This document shows positions 47,001 through 56,476 of a DNA stretch of 64,000 nt, in pieces. The translations under genes and the position numbers were made by a program. Location: assembly GCF_008692845.1 (NCBI RefSeq), contig NZ_VXJW01000006.1, positions 1-64,000 on the forward strand, given 5' to 3'. The notes under the pieces are model-generated. The model was not told the origin of the DNA. It did no database searches and saw nothing but the letters and a program-made list of their open reading frames with translations. Source of the stretch: Salmonella enterica subsp. arizonae. GTDB taxonomy: Bacteria > Pseudomonadota > Gammaproteobacteria > Enterobacterales > Enterobacteriaceae. How positions within the stretch are numbered: the first letter of the stretch is position 1; every line of letters begins with the position of its first letter.

Positions 47001-49471
47001 AGGATGGCGGTGGCGCTTGTTGTTGTCCAGCTTATCTGCGCGCCGGGTATTGGGTTATGGTTAGCATCTTCTACCTTAACGCTTAGTGTGACGGCATCTG
47101 CGCCGTTGGCCTGCGCCGCCGTCTTATCTGCGGTAATGGCGCTCAGTGTCGCACTTTTCACATCCGGCATAAAGGTCAGGGTCTCTGATTCCACTGGCTC
47201 ACTGTTTCCCGTAGAGGCGGTAACAATGCCTTGTCCGGCTTTTGCAGAGGTAAGAGTAATGGTCGCTACACCATTTTCGTTGGTATTGCTTTGTTTATCA
47301 GACAGATGTGTAGAGCTTGCGGCCGATCTGATTGCCCAGTCTACTGGCTGGTTCGCCAGCGGGTGCTGTTCTGCATCCATTACCGTTGCCTGAACAGTGA
47401 TAGTGTCCTGACCATCCGCACGGGCAACTTTTTTATCGACTTCCACCCCGGTTACCGTCGCGCTGCTGGAATCGGCAGTAAACTGGAGCGTCTCGCTGTC
47501 GAGCTTTTGGCCATTATCAAGCTGCGCGCTGACGGTAGTGCTCATAATTTCGCTGCTGGTTAGTGAAACGGTAGCGTTCCCCTGAGCATCAGTATTGCTT
47601 GTTGATGCAGAGAGCACCGCTTTCGGGTTCACCGTTGCCCAGTGAACGGCTACGCCCTGAAGCGAATTATTTGCAGCATCGACGACATGCGCGGTAAGCG
47701 TAATAACATCCCGCGCGTTCGCCAGCGCCGCTGTTTTTGATGCGCTTAACGTGGCAAAGCGAGCTGTATCGCTTACTGGTGTAAGCGTAATGGTCGTACT
47801 GCTAAGTTTACTGGTCTGATTGTAATAAGGCTGTACCGTTACGACGCCGGCGAGGGTGCCGCTGGTAAATGTGCTGACGTAAACGCCGGGGCTCTGCTCT
47901 TTGAAAGCACTGATCTTTTCTTGAACGGTATCGGCGGCCAGCCCCTTTGAAGAATTGCTGCGCATCAGTTGTGCGCTAAGGTCGTTGGCAAGGCCGGTAA
48001 TTTTTTCGCCGTTACCCGACGTTACCGTTACAGTGACCTGCGTGGTACTGACGCCGTCGGCTGGCAGCGTAGCGCTGGTAGTCGTAGTGGCGCTCGTTAT
48101 CTGGTGAAGATCGAAACCGCTGACTTCTACAGTCATATGGCTGGCATTAGATTTATTGCCCTGATTGTCCCAGGCGGTAGCAGAGACGACATATAGATTT
48201 TTCTCACCGCTATTTTGCTGATAATGCGGCAACGTGACTGACCATGATCCATTGTTTTCGCTAATTTTGCCGCCGTTTTTCACCAGGTTGTCGTCTTCCC
48301 AGCTAATGTGATCAAGCGGATATTTGCTCTTCACGTTGACGCTGACAGGAAGGGTCTCGGATTCTGTGCCAGTCACTTTATTCTGCACTTTCAGTGAGAT
48401 CAGATCCTGCTTACGATATTCCAGCACAATATTATTATTGCGATTGATTAAATCGAGGCGGCTACCGAGTAAGGTACGACGTGCTTTCACGGCGTCGCTG
48501 TCTAACTGTGATTTTAGCGATGACCCAAGCATCCAGTTTACGGCTAAATCAATTTGGGTGTCATTGTGGTTGCCTTTACCCATTTTCTGGTTAAGGCCGA
48601 TGGAAACAAGCGGGAAAGGCGTGTAATTAACCCCGGCGGTTACGGCATAGGGATTACGCTGACGATCGTCTTCACTATCGTCAAATAACGCGACGTCATC
48701 GCCATAGTATTGTTCCCACACAAGTTGGGCGCCTAACTGTGGCCAGGCGGGCAAGTAACCTTCAGCGCGAATGTCATACCCGTTGGCGACGCGCTCCTGG
48801 TAATCTTCATATTCAGAGGAATCTTTCCATCCAGACAGGCGTTTGTAGCCATTGGCGCTGAGTTTAAAATAATTCCAGCCCAGTTCGCCCCCTATTCCTA
48901 ACCGTTCATGAGCGTTATCAGATATCTGTCGATCATAAAATGTATTAATACCCCACATCCAACGGTCGGCGAAATAACGATAACCCATACCCACGTTGAT
49001 AATATTACGGTCATCATCACGTCTTCCCCCCCATTGAGTGAAGAGCAGATTTTGTTTTTTATCGTCGTAGAGGGGAAGCAAAAGATCCAGGCTGGCGTTA
49101 TCCAGCGACAGATCTTTATCCAGGCCTAAATTCACCTTCGCCGTACCAAACTGTTGCAGCCATTGCTGAATTTGGCCCGTGACATAGGCGGAACCGTTAT
49201 TAATAGCTGAGTTGATTAGCGCATCAGTTTTATTATCCTGGCTTAACATTGATCCTGTACTGGAAAGTATCGCAGCAAGATTTTTCCCTGCTTCATCCTC
49301 CTCTTTTTTTGCCGTACTTTGGGCGGTTATCTCTGTCGTTGGTTTTTTTTGATTGGTGTCAGGATTTGTGGCTGCATGTGCCGGGAAAGAAAAAATAAAC
49401 GAGTTTACAAATAAAAAAATTACTTGTATAACTAACTGGAAATACGCGGTGAGTCTTAAGTATATTCGCAT
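44033..49471 (-). CDS. Inverse autotransporter adhesin (intimin/invasin type) with 12 Ig-like repeats
   Basis: A 1812-residue surface adhesin. The signal peptide (residues 1-34, ending PAHA) leads to a periplasmic segment and the inverse autotransporter beta-barrel (about 75-345), with LLLPLYDDKKQNLLFTQWGG and NVGMGYRYFADRWMWGINTFYD. An invasin D-type linker follows, then twelve Big_1 Ig-like repeats of about 95 residues. The first is at about 465; the rest begin with words like ASKTAALANARDVITLTA, VDKSQGVANGNDHITYTA and DKTKAVADNTELVTW. The last ~145 residues (44036-44470) differ from the repeats and contain a Cys pair (CSTRPLNAAVGC). It is AT-rich near its start and is absent from E. coli K-12 at this place. 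The receptor is unknown. Confidence 0.9.
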   Translation of the reverse strand: MRIYLRLTAYFQLVIQVIFLFVNSFIFSFPAHAATNPDTNQKKPTTEITAQSTAKKEEDEAGKNLAAILSSTGSMLSQDNKTDALINSAINNGSAYVTGQIQQWLQQFGTAKVNLGLDKDLSLDNASLDLLLPLYDDKKQNLLFTQWGGRRDDDRNIINVGMGYRYFADRWMWGINTFYDRQISDNAHERLGIGGELGWNYFKLSANGYKRLSGWKDSSEYEDYQERVANGYDIRAEGYLPAWPQLGAQLVWEQYYGDDVALFDDSEDDRQRNPYAVTAGVNYTPFPLVSIGLNQKMGKGNHNDTQIDLAVNWMLGSSLKSQLDSDAVKARRTLLGSRLDLINRNNNIVLEYRKQDLISLKVQNKVTGTESETLPVSVNVKSKYPLDHISWEDDNLVKNGGKISENNGSWSVTLPHYQQNSGEKNLYVVSATAWDNQGNKSNASHMTVEVSGFDLHQITSATTTTSATLPADGVSTTQVTVTVTSGNGEKITGLANDLSAQLMRSNSSKGLAADTVQEKISAFKEQSPGVYVSTFTSGTLAGVVTVQPYYNQTSKLSSTTITLTPVSDTARFATLSASKTAALANARDVITLTAHVVDAANNSLQGVAVHWATVNPKAVLSASTSNTDAQGNATVSLTSSEIMSTTVSAQLDNGQKLDSETLQFTADSSSATVTGVEVDKKVARADGQDTITVQATVMDAEQHPLANQPVDWAIRSAASSTHLSDKQSNTNENGVATITLTSAKAGQGIVTASTGNSEPVESETLTFMPDVKSATLSAITADKTAAQANGADAVTLSVKVEDANHNPIPGAQISWTTTSATAILSASDTSTDAKGNASISVTSTTVENVSVVATMKEQAQTSPDLQFTVDNATAAVESLNADKTQAVANQNDFITLTARVVDANDHPVPDSPLKWQIVEGQATLSATQTTTDQQGSGSITLTSSTQGNVVVSVSATAGDAVNSPALLFIADTATAKVSDITVDKSQGVANGNDHITYTAIVTDASGNPVKDQEVTWNATPATANLSSATSTTDSNGNTSVTITTLKAGSVNVTAQAGASPAWNAPTTTFVGDKATAQILDLKTNKSTALANGTDSITFTGTVIDANNNVLEGVNVAWAVTPTTGVLSTTTSASGSDGKASVSLTSSQVESYQVTATVNGKDETSGNVSFTADSASASLTSLTSDETSNLIAGNGSATLTAVVQDATGHPIAGAVVNWSSDNTTGNFSETTSTTNSEGKAIVTFSGTHAQLTTITASSVNNSQKTVQVTIAPDTQSAQPVTVVADKHGAIANGADTVTLTATIQDQYGNFINQGDVAWTISPEASYHLSANNQPTNNEGQSIVTLASDDVVSCKGTATFNGLSKSTATIRFTADTTTEKVDTLNASKTENVVAGKDTITLEATVTDENGHPVADTTVHWGTDNSSGTFQPGDSSVTDSNGVATVTYSATKAVPTLIGAGINQSEKTITVNYIGNADTAKLSNIKPDKTKAVADNTELVTWSVDVKDANGNILPGISVNWSSDDPDLTLAASSSVTNEHGVATITGRTLKARDAVVKATLSAGGQMLSAAKVTFIGDAKTAMLMSLNVDKFNVLANGGDAATYTAYVEDINHNIVPDATVSWRTTMNKLSSGTSKTNSSGKATVKLSGNGVGMVTVTATINNSSMSKSGVKFINVIEDTWYVKSGSSTYTSSAIKGYPDLGFVVASPTTGPTYLEWSPTGTSKVTTPVTLIDDAGQQYTVNLKGNRTSDCSTRPLNAAVGCSSSAGYKAQFTWNINDNKSIPPGHYTGLIHFYGKDWHTAWAFEYRLTMDLTIN

Positions 49472-49717
49472 AGCTGAAGCCCTTCCATGATTTCAGAATG
49501 GTTTTATATTCATATATATGGATGGGTATTATATTCGGGGTTTGCGAAATTGTTTATTTAGGAATTATTGTGTGTAAATTAATTTTATTTTAATTTATAG
49601 CTGTATCTAATTTTATATATAAGAGTAATGTATTAGTTGGCTGGAGGATTGACACAGAAGGTATCCCCTTGATCTTACAGCCAAAGGGATACATGGAAAT
49701 TGATAGGCTAAATTTTA
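49472..49717. promoter_or_regulatory. AT-rich promoter region of the adhesin gene
   Basis: A 246-base gap between yicH and the adhesin, very AT-rich (for example TTTATTTAGGAATTATTGTGTG and long TA-rich tracts at 49500-49640), like other silenced, H-NS-bound acquired DNA. GAAGGGCTTCAG just before the adhesin ATG (minus strand) carries an AAGG ribosome site. No gene is seen. Confidence 0.45.
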
Positions 49718-51409
49718 TTAGTGGGATGAATTAGTTTCCACTATGCCACCCTGAAGAATTTGCACCACCTGTTGCTTATCCATATTTACTGCTTTTATAT
49801 TTCCATTCACCGTTGGCTTTAGCGGAGTTTCTGCCTGTATATTACCTGTGGCCGTGAGCTGGATATTGCCATCGCCGCTAATCGGCAGCGCTGGCCATCC
49901 CCATTGCTGGAGAATATTCACCGGCACGCCGCGTCCGTTGAGGCTGACCTGCGTCTGGCGCTGTGGCAGTTGTGAAATACTGGCTGTGGCTTCCAGAATG
50001 CCCTTTTCCGTAAAAGCGCTCAGCTCGCTGATATTAATCAAGCTGGAATTTGCCGACAGGGACACGGAGGGGCGGCGTACGTCCACGCGGTTAAATGTGC
50101 CAGCCGCTGCGTTAAGCGTGACGATCCCGCTCCAAATCCCCCACTGGCGATCTTTCGCCAATTGCAGATTCGCGCCATAGCCGTCCAGCGCCGTGAGCTG
50201 CCAGGGGAAACCAGGATCAATATCAATGACCAAGTTACGGCTAAGGCTGAATTTAGTCAGCGTGACGTTATGTAGCCATTCTGGCAGGGGGGACATCCAC
50301 TGCTGTTTCCAGTTGTCCGGCAACGTGTATTCCAGACCGACGATTGCGGTATCGTCGAGCACCAGCGCTTTGCCATCACGCAACCAGTTACCGGACGTTC
50401 TGACCATACCGCCTTCCCATCGGGTGGTGAACTGACGTAGCGCAACGCCCTGTGGTGAAAATTCGGCGTTCAGGATCGGATCGAGAAAGTGCAGCGAACC
50501 GTAAATAAACTCGCTGGCATTCATTGATAATTTACCTTCCTGACTTTGCCAGTCCTCTTTACGCAGGGTCAGATTGCGCAAACTCAAATCAAGGTCGGTG
50601 ACTGCCCAGTCTGGCCCTTGTAGGCTGGCGTCCGTCACTTCAAGACGACCAATCTGCAATGATGGAATCGTGGTAAGCGGCGCTAAGAATTCGCTCAGGG
50701 ATTTATCGCTTTGTAGCCGAATATCATTCAGCCGCAGATTTTCAACGACCCAACTACCGTCAGCGTTACGCCGGGCGACGCCGGTTAACGCTCCGCGCGC
50801 CATATCGGCGCCGACGGTGTTTAACATCACCTGATTATGGTCGATACTGCCTTCAATAAGCACATTAGTGGCGGGAACGTCGTTTAACGTCAGCGAACCT
50901 GCGCTTAGTTGAATCTCGGCTTTATTGCCTAATACCTGACCGGCTTCGGGTCGCCAGGGCATAATACCGCCGTTAACGCGCTGGGCGCTCAACCGCCAGT
51001 CGCTGCTGGGACTATTTAGCGCCATATTGCGAAGTTGCAGACGGTCAGCCTCAAACGGGAAAGGCGCGGTTTGCACTGAAATATTCAGCGTACCATCCTG
51101 TAACAGAATCGTGTCGACATGAAGCGGCGCGGTTAACTGGCGAATGCTCAGACCGATATCGACGGTTTTTGCAACCAGGGTGGCAGGCTGACTATCGCGG
51201 CCAAAGGTCACATTCTCCAGTAAAAGATGGGATGGGGCGGAAAAATGATGATCCATCACGTCGAATGTGAGGTGATAGTCGCTGTTCTCTGATACCCAGT
51301 TGCTGACGCGATCCGCGCCCCAGCGCGTTTGCAGCAGAAAATAAAAGCCGAAAATCACCACTAAACAGGCGATCAGCACGTAGAGAAGCAACCTACCAAT
51401 CAATTTCAT
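49718..51409 (-). CDS. yicH: YicH, AsmA-family inner-membrane-anchored protein
   Basis: A 563-residue protein with one N-terminal helix (about 5-23) and a long periplasmic beta-rich body of AsmA repeats; E. coli YicH is 569. Typical stretches are FDVMDHHFSAPSHLLLENVTFG and LDGYGANLQLAKDRQWGIWSG. AsmA-like proteins form long grooves that move phospholipids to the outer membrane; YicH has a minor or redundant role in E. coli. The start at 51409 (MKLIGRLLLY) matches the family; ATG 51433 is in frame but unlikely. Confidence 0.9.
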   Translation of the reverse strand: MKLIGRLLLYVLIACLVVIFGFYFLLQTRWGADRVSNWVSENSDYHLTFDVMDHHFSAPSHLLLENVTFGRDSQPATLVAKTVDIGLSIRQLTAPLHVDTILLQDGTLNISVQTAPFPFEADRLQLRNMALNSPSSDWRLSAQRVNGGIMPWRPEAGQVLGNKAEIQLSAGSLTLNDVPATNVLIEGSIDHNQVMLNTVGADMARGALTGVARRNADGSWVVENLRLNDIRLQSDKSLSEFLAPLTTIPSLQIGRLEVTDASLQGPDWAVTDLDLSLRNLTLRKEDWQSQEGKLSMNASEFIYGSLHFLDPILNAEFSPQGVALRQFTTRWEGGMVRTSGNWLRDGKALVLDDTAIVGLEYTLPDNWKQQWMSPLPEWLHNVTLTKFSLSRNLVIDIDPGFPWQLTALDGYGANLQLAKDRQWGIWSGIVTLNAAAGTFNRVDVRRPSVSLSANSSLINISELSAFTEKGILEATASISQLPQRQTQVSLNGRGVPVNILQQWGWPALPISGDGNIQLTATGNIQAETPLKPTVNGNIKAVNMDKQQVVQILQGGIVETNSSH

Positions 51410-51529
51410 GGTCTTCCATCCCGTGAAATGCACATAGGGGATTTATGCACGATTTACGTGCAATCCTCAAGACAGGAATGGTGAAAGAGCATTACAGCGG
51501 CGACGAATCGGGTCGTCGCCGCATAGTGT

Positions 51530-52921
51530 TTACGGTTTTTCCGGCGGGAGAATCAGGTTCAGAACGATAGCCGTGATACCGCCAGCGGCAATCCCGGATG
51601 AGAGCAGGTTTTTCACCCATTCTGGCGCGAACTGCAGGATCTGCGGCTGTTGAGAAACGCCAAGACCCACGGCCAGCGATAGAGCAATAATCAGAATCGC
51701 GCGGCGGTTAAGCGGTTCACGGGAGACAATACGCACCCCGGAGGCGGCAATGGTGCCGAACATTACCAGCGTGGCGCCGCCGAGCACCGGTTCTGGGATA
51801 TGCTGCACAAAACCGCTTACCGCCGGGAACAGGCCGAGCACAATCAGCATCAGCGCGACGACAAATCCCACATAGCGACTGGCGACGCCGGTCAACTGAA
51901 TCACACCGTTGTTCTGACCGAAACAGGAGTTCGGGAACGTATTAAATACTGCCGAAACAAATGAGTTCAGGCCGTTAGCCAGCACGCCGCCCTTTAGCCG
52001 TTTCATGTACAGGGGGCCGGACACCGGCTGCTCGGAGACATCAGACGTGGCGGTGATGTCTCCGATAGTCTCCAGCGAGGTAATCATAAAGACCAGCATC
52101 AGCGGCAGTAGCAGGTTCCAGTCGATGCTCAGACCATAATACAGCGGGGTCGGCACTATGATGAGGTTCTGCGAGATCGGAGCGTTATTCTCAGGCAACA
52201 TGCCCATAAACCAGGCCAAAAGATAGCCTGCCGCCATTGCGATAACCAAAGAAGCCACGCGCAGGTAGGGGTTACGTTGACGATTAAGCAAGATGATAAT
52301 GGCCAGGACGACCCCAGCCAGCAACAGGTTTTTCGGCGCGCCAAAGGTGTTGTCGCTCATTGCGGCGTAGCCGCCGCCGATGGAGGTTAATCCCACCTGA
52401 ATCAGCGACAGGCCAATAATCATCACGACTACGCCGGAGACTAACGGCGTGATAATCCGGCGCGCCAGATGTAGAATACGAGAAAGCACCATCTCGGTGC
52501 AGCTTGCCAGCATTAGCGTGCCGAACAGTGCTGCCATCATCGTCGGGACATCCGCGCCGCCGGTTTTCAGCGCGGTACCGCCCATAATCAGTGGAGCGAC
52601 AAAGTTAAAACTGGTTCCCTGGATGGATAATAGCCCCGATCCTACCGGCCCCCACGCTTTGATTTGAATAATAGAGGCCACGCCGGAGGCGAACAGCGAC
52701 ATACTGATGATGTGCTGCGTATCCTGCGCCGGTAAACCCAACGCCTGGCAGATTAACAGCGCTGGCGTGATTACCGCGACAAACATCGCCAGCAGATGCT
52801 GACAAGCGGCAAAAAAGGTTTGAGGGAGCGGCGGGCGATCTTCAAGGCGGTAAATCAATTCATTGTTTTGCGTCTGCGCAACCGGTTGCGCATCTGCCGA
52901 CTCGATGGCGTTAACGGACAT
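51530..52921 (-). CDS. xanP: XanP xanthine permease
   Basis: Xanthine:H+ symporter of the nucleobase-ascorbate transporter family, 463 residues as in E. coli. Marks include the NAT motif region [19 protein letters not shown] (helix 8, Glu272/Asp276 region), [15 protein letters not shown] with the signature Q-N-x-G-x-x-x-L-T, and the helix 1 His in [12 protein letters not shown]. Start 52921 (MSVNAIES) matches E. coli; an ATG three codons upstream exists. Divergent from gltS. Confidence 0.95.
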   Translation of the reverse strand: MSVNAIESADAQPVAQTQNNELIYRLEDRPPLPQTFFAACQHLLAMFVAVITPALLICQALGLPAQDTQHIISMSLFASGVASIIQIKAWGPVGSGLLSIQGTSFNFVAPLIMGGTALKTGGADVPTMMAALFGTLMLASCTEMVLSRILHLARRIITPLVSGVVVMIIGLSLIQVGLTSIGGGYAAMSDNTFGAPKNLLLAGVVLAIIILLNRQRNPYLRVASLVIAMAAGYLLAWFMGMLPENNAPISQNLIIVPTPLYYGLSIDWNLLLPLMLVFMITSLETIGDITATSDVSEQPVSGPLYMKRLKGGVLANGLNSFVSAVFNTFPNSCFGQNNGVIQLTGVASRYVGFVVALMLIVLGLFPAVSGFVQHIPEPVLGGATLVMFGTIAASGVRIVSREPLNRRAILIIALSLAVGLGVSQQPQILQFAPEWVKNLLSSGIAAGGITAIVLNLILPPEKP

Positions 52922-53148
52922 CAGGCACATTCTCGTGATGGAAAAGCGGTGATTTTATCTGACCGAGTGTTAAAAGCAAACGATTGCGAGCGGATATTCT
53001 TAAGATTTAAAAAAGATAAATGCACCTTTTTATATAACTTTTTTCCTTTTTCTGCTTAAAATCCATGCCGACAACTCACAAAGAGCTAAAAAACTGACTC
53101 AGGAAATGATTTGTGCGCACATGTCAAAGCGCACTACAGGAGCTTTAA

Positions 53149-54354
53149 ATGTTTGAACTCGATACCTTATCGACCCTTGTCGCAGCAACGCTGGTGCTGC
53201 TACTGGGTCGCAAGCTGGTCCAGTCTGTCTCCTTACTGAAGAAATATACGATTCCGGAACCGGTGGCAGGTGGGCTACTGGTCGCTATTGCTTTACTGGT
53301 GCTGAAAAAAAGCGTTGGTTGGGAGGTCAACTTTGATATGACCCTGCGCGATCCGCTGATGCTGGCGTTTTTCGCGACGATCGGCCTTAACGCCAACCTT
53401 GCCAGCCTGCGGAAGGGGGGACGCGTTGTTGGCGTCTTCCTGATTGTCGTGGTCGGATTGCTGCTGATGCAGAATGCCATTGGTATCGGCATGGCGAGTC
53501 TGCTGGGGTTGGACCCATTAATGGGGCTGATTGCCGGATCGATTACGCTGTCCGGTGGGCACGGTACCGGCGCGGCGTGGAGTAAGCTGTTTATTGAACG
53601 TTATGGCTTTGCTAATGCCACAGAGGTTGCGATGGCATGTGCAACCTTTGGCCTGGTACTGGGCGGATTGATTGGCGGCCCAGTAGCGCGTTATCTGGTA
53701 AAACACTCCACGACGCCGGATGGAATGCCTGATGATCAGGCCGTGCCTACGGCCTTTGAAAAGCCGGATGTAGGCCGCATGATCACCTCTCTGGTACTGA
53801 TCGAAACCATCGCCCTGATTGCTATCTGCTTGACCGTTGGCAAAATCGTAGCGCAGCTACTGGCGGGAACGGTACTTGAACTGCCAGTCTTCGTTTGCGT
53901 GCTGTTTGTTGGGGTGATCCTCAGCAATGGTCTGGCGCTGGCGGGTTTTTATCGCGTATTTGAACGCGCTGTTTCGGTGCTGGGGAACGTGAGTCTGTCT
54001 CTGTTCTTGGCAATGGCGCTGATGAGCCTGAAGCTGTGGGAACTGGCGTCGCTGGCGCTACCGATGCTGGCGATTCTGGTAGTACAGACCATCTTCATGG
54101 CGTTGTACGCGATCTTCGTCACCTGGCGCATGATGGGGAAAAACTACGATGCGGCGGTGCTAGCGGCGGGACATTGCGGTTTTGGCCTGGGCGCAACGCC
54201 TACCGCCATTGCCAATATGCAGGCGATTACCGACCGTTTTGGCCCCTCGCATATGGCGTTTCTCGTCGTGCCGATGGTCGGCGCGTTTTTTATTGATATT
54301 GTCAATGCGCTGGTGATTAAGCTGTATCTGCTGTTACCGATTTTCGCGCAATAA
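53149..54354 (+). CDS. gltS: GltS sodium:glutamate symporter
   Basis: A 401-residue, Na+-dependent glutamate importer, the E. coli length. Two inverted halves each carry a re-entrant GGxG loop: TLSGGHGTGAAWS (about 133-145) and AAGHCGFGLGATPTAIANM (about 340-358). A CAGGAGCT ribosome site precedes the ATG at 53149. Divergent from xanP; convergent with recG. Confidence 0.96.
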   Translation: MFELDTLSTLVAATLVLLLGRKLVQSVSLLKKYTIPEPVAGGLLVAIALLVLKKSVGWEVNFDMTLRDPLMLAFFATIGLNANLASLRKGGRVVGVFLIVVVGLLLMQNAIGIGMASLLGLDPLMGLIAGSITLSGGHGTGAAWSKLFIERYGFANATEVAMACATFGLVLGGLIGGPVARYLVKHSTTPDGMPDDQAVPTAFEKPDVGRMITSLVLIETIALIAICLTVGKIVAQLLAGTVLELPVFVCVLFVGVILSNGLALAGFYRVFERAVSVLGNVSLSLFLAMALMSLKLWELASLALPMLAILVVQTIFMALYAIFVTWRMMGKNYDAAVLAAGHCGFGLGATPTAIANMQAITDRFGPSHMAFLVVPMVGAFFIDIVNALVIKLYLLLPIFAQ

Positions 54355-54389
54355 TGGTTTGTGCGGCGGCATCAAAACCGCCGCGCTCA

Positions 54390-56471
54390 CTAGGCGTTAG
54401 AATAGCGTTCAGTTTCCGGCATCCAGCGCTCGATCAGCGCCGCTGCCTGTTGTGGATAACGTTCATGAATATGGCGGGCAATACGCTGAACTTCGGGAAT
54501 AATGGCCTGATCGCGCAATAAATCCGCAACCTTAAATTCGGCATTCCCCGTCTGGCGGGTGCCCAGTAATTCCCCTGGGCCGCGTATTTCCAAATCTTTT
54601 TGCGCAATCACAAAACCGTCATTGCTGTCACGCAATACCTGTAAACGCTTCTGCGCGGTTTTCGACAGCGGTGATTTATAGAGCAGCACACAGTGCGAGG
54701 CGACCGCGCCACGGCCAACGCGTCCTCTGAGCTGGTGTAACTGCGCCAGTCCCAGCCGCTCCGGGTTTTCAATAATCATCAGGCTGGCGTTAGGAACATC
54801 GACCCCCACTTCAATGACTGTGGTGGCGACCAGCAGATGCATTTCACCCTGCTTAAAACGTTGCATAACGGCCTGCTTTTCGGCGGGCTTCATGCGTCCG
54901 TGTACCAGGCCAATATTCAACTCCGGTAGCGCCAGCTTGAGCTCTTCCCAGGTGGCCTCCGCCGCCTGCGCTTCCAGCAGGTCGGACTCTTCAATCAGCG
55001 TACATACCCAGTAGGCCTGACGGTCCTCGGTTGTACAGGCATTGCGCACACGGTTGATAATTTCAGGGCGGCGGGTATCCGGAATGGCGACGGTGGTGAC
55101 GGGGGTACGGCCCGGTGGTAGTTCATCAATCACCGAGGTATCGAGATCGGCATAGGCGGTCATTGCCAGGGTACGAGGAATGGGCGTTGCGGTCATAATC
55201 AACTGATGCGGATGAAAGCCTTGCTGCTGGCCTTTTTCCCATAATGCCAGACGCTGATGAACGCCGAAGCGGTGCTGTTCGTCGATGATAACCAGCGCCA
55301 GGCCGTTAAATTGTACCTGTTCCTGGAAAATAGCATGCGTGCCCACCACCATTTGCACCTGCCCGCTGGCGATGGCTTCTTGCTGCGCCATGCGCGCTTT
55401 ACCTTTTTGCTTACCGGCCAGCCAGCCGACTTCAATACCGAGCGGCGCGAACCAGTTACGGAAGTTATTCGCATGTTGTTCCGCCAGCAGCTCGGTCGGC
55501 GCCATTAACGCGACTTGTTTACCGTGGACAATGGCGCGCAAGGCGGCAAGCGCCGCAACTAACGTTTTACCGGAACCCACGTCACCCTGAACCAGACGCA
55601 TCATTGGCACATCAAGCGCCATATCGCGTTCGATCTCTGCCACCACCCGCGCCTGCGCGCCGGTGGGGTTAAATGGCAACGACGCCAGCAGTTGATGCTT
55701 TAAGGTATCGTTTGTACTTAGCGGCTGAGCGTGATAGCGCTGCGCGCCTGCGCGAAGCGCCAGCATACTGAGATTGTGCGCCAGTAACTCTTCAAGAATA
55801 AGCCGTCGCTGCGCCGGATGTTGGCCGGTTTCTAAATCGGCGAGCTGGAGCGTTGGCGGTGGTCGATGCAACGTACGTAGCGCCTCGGGCAGGCTCATCA
55901 TGCCCTGCGCCAGTTCTGGCGGCAGTAGTTCGGCAATAGCGCAAGTGTCGAGCAGTTCCAGCGCCTGATCGGTAAGCTTGCGTAGTGTCGCTTGCTTCAC
56001 GCCCTCGGTGGTGGGATAAACCGGTGTGAGCGTCTCCTGTAACGCTGGCGTGCTGAGATCGCCCTGGAGGCGATATTCCGGATGGATCATCTCTGCGCCA
56101 TACTTGCCGCGCTTCGCTTCCCCGTAGGCCAGCACGCGTCGTCCCGTCGCCAGGCTGTTTTTCATCGCTGCGTTAAAATTGAAAAAGCGCATGGTAAGAA
56201 TGCCGGAACCGTCGCTAATCTGGCAGGTCATCATCCGGCGTCCGCCAAAGGTGATATTACAGTTCAGTACTTCACCTTCAACGGTAGCGTAGATGCCAGG
56301 CAGGAGCTCGCCAATCGGGTAGAGATGGGTGCGGTCTTCGTAACGCAGGGGAAGGTGTAATAGCAAATCCTGGACGGTATGCAGGCCGATTTTTGCCAGT
56401 TTACTGCTTTGCGCCGCGCCGACGCCTGTCAGGGAATTGAGCGGAACAGCGTCTAACAAGCGGCCTGACAT
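54390..56471 (-). CDS. recG: RecG ATP-dependent DNA helicase
   Basis: Branch-migrating helicase that regresses stalled forks and processes Holliday junctions and R-loops. It has 693 residues, as in E. coli. An N-terminal wedge (OB-fold, about 50-150) precedes the helicase motifs GDVGSGKT (I), IIDEQHRFGV (II, DEQH), TATPIPRT (III), and VGVDVPNASLMIIENPERLGLAQLHQLRGRVGRG (V-VI). Start 56471 matches the family; the longer frame to 56504 overlaps trmH and is unlikely. It starts 5 bases after trmH, in the spoT-trmH-recG group. Confidence 0.97.
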   Translation of the reverse strand: MSGRLLDAVPLNSLTGVGAAQSSKLAKIGLHTVQDLLLHLPLRYEDRTHLYPIGELLPGIYATVEGEVLNCNITFGGRRMMTCQISDGSGILTMRFFNFNAAMKNSLATGRRVLAYGEAKRGKYGAEMIHPEYRLQGDLSTPALQETLTPVYPTTEGVKQATLRKLTDQALELLDTCAIAELLPPELAQGMMSLPEALRTLHRPPPTLQLADLETGQHPAQRRLILEELLAHNLSMLALRAGAQRYHAQPLSTNDTLKHQLLASLPFNPTGAQARVVAEIERDMALDVPMMRLVQGDVGSGKTLVAALAALRAIVHGKQVALMAPTELLAEQHANNFRNWFAPLGIEVGWLAGKQKGKARMAQQEAIASGQVQMVVGTHAIFQEQVQFNGLALVIIDEQHRFGVHQRLALWEKGQQQGFHPHQLIMTATPIPRTLAMTAYADLDTSVIDELPPGRTPVTTVAIPDTRRPEIINRVRNACTTEDRQAYWVCTLIEESDLLEAQAAEATWEELKLALPELNIGLVHGRMKPAEKQAVMQRFKQGEMHLLVATTVIEVGVDVPNASLMIIENPERLGLAQLHQLRGRVGRGAVASHCVLLYKSPLSKTAQKRLQVLRDSNDGFVIAQKDLEIRGPGELLGTRQTGNAEFKVADLLRDQAIIPEVQRIARHIHERYPQQAAALIERWMPETERYSNA

Positions 56472-56476
56472 GGTGA

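Noticed and set aside
46761-47393. 210-codon plus-strand frame opposite the adhesin repeats
   Set aside because: Arises from the repeated codon pattern of the Ig-like domains; similar shadows recur at each repeat.
44033-49471. CRISPR-like or short tandem repeat array
   Set aside because: The periodicity (about 285 bases) is that of Ig-like protein repeats; nucleotide copies are diverged and there are no short direct repeats with spacers.
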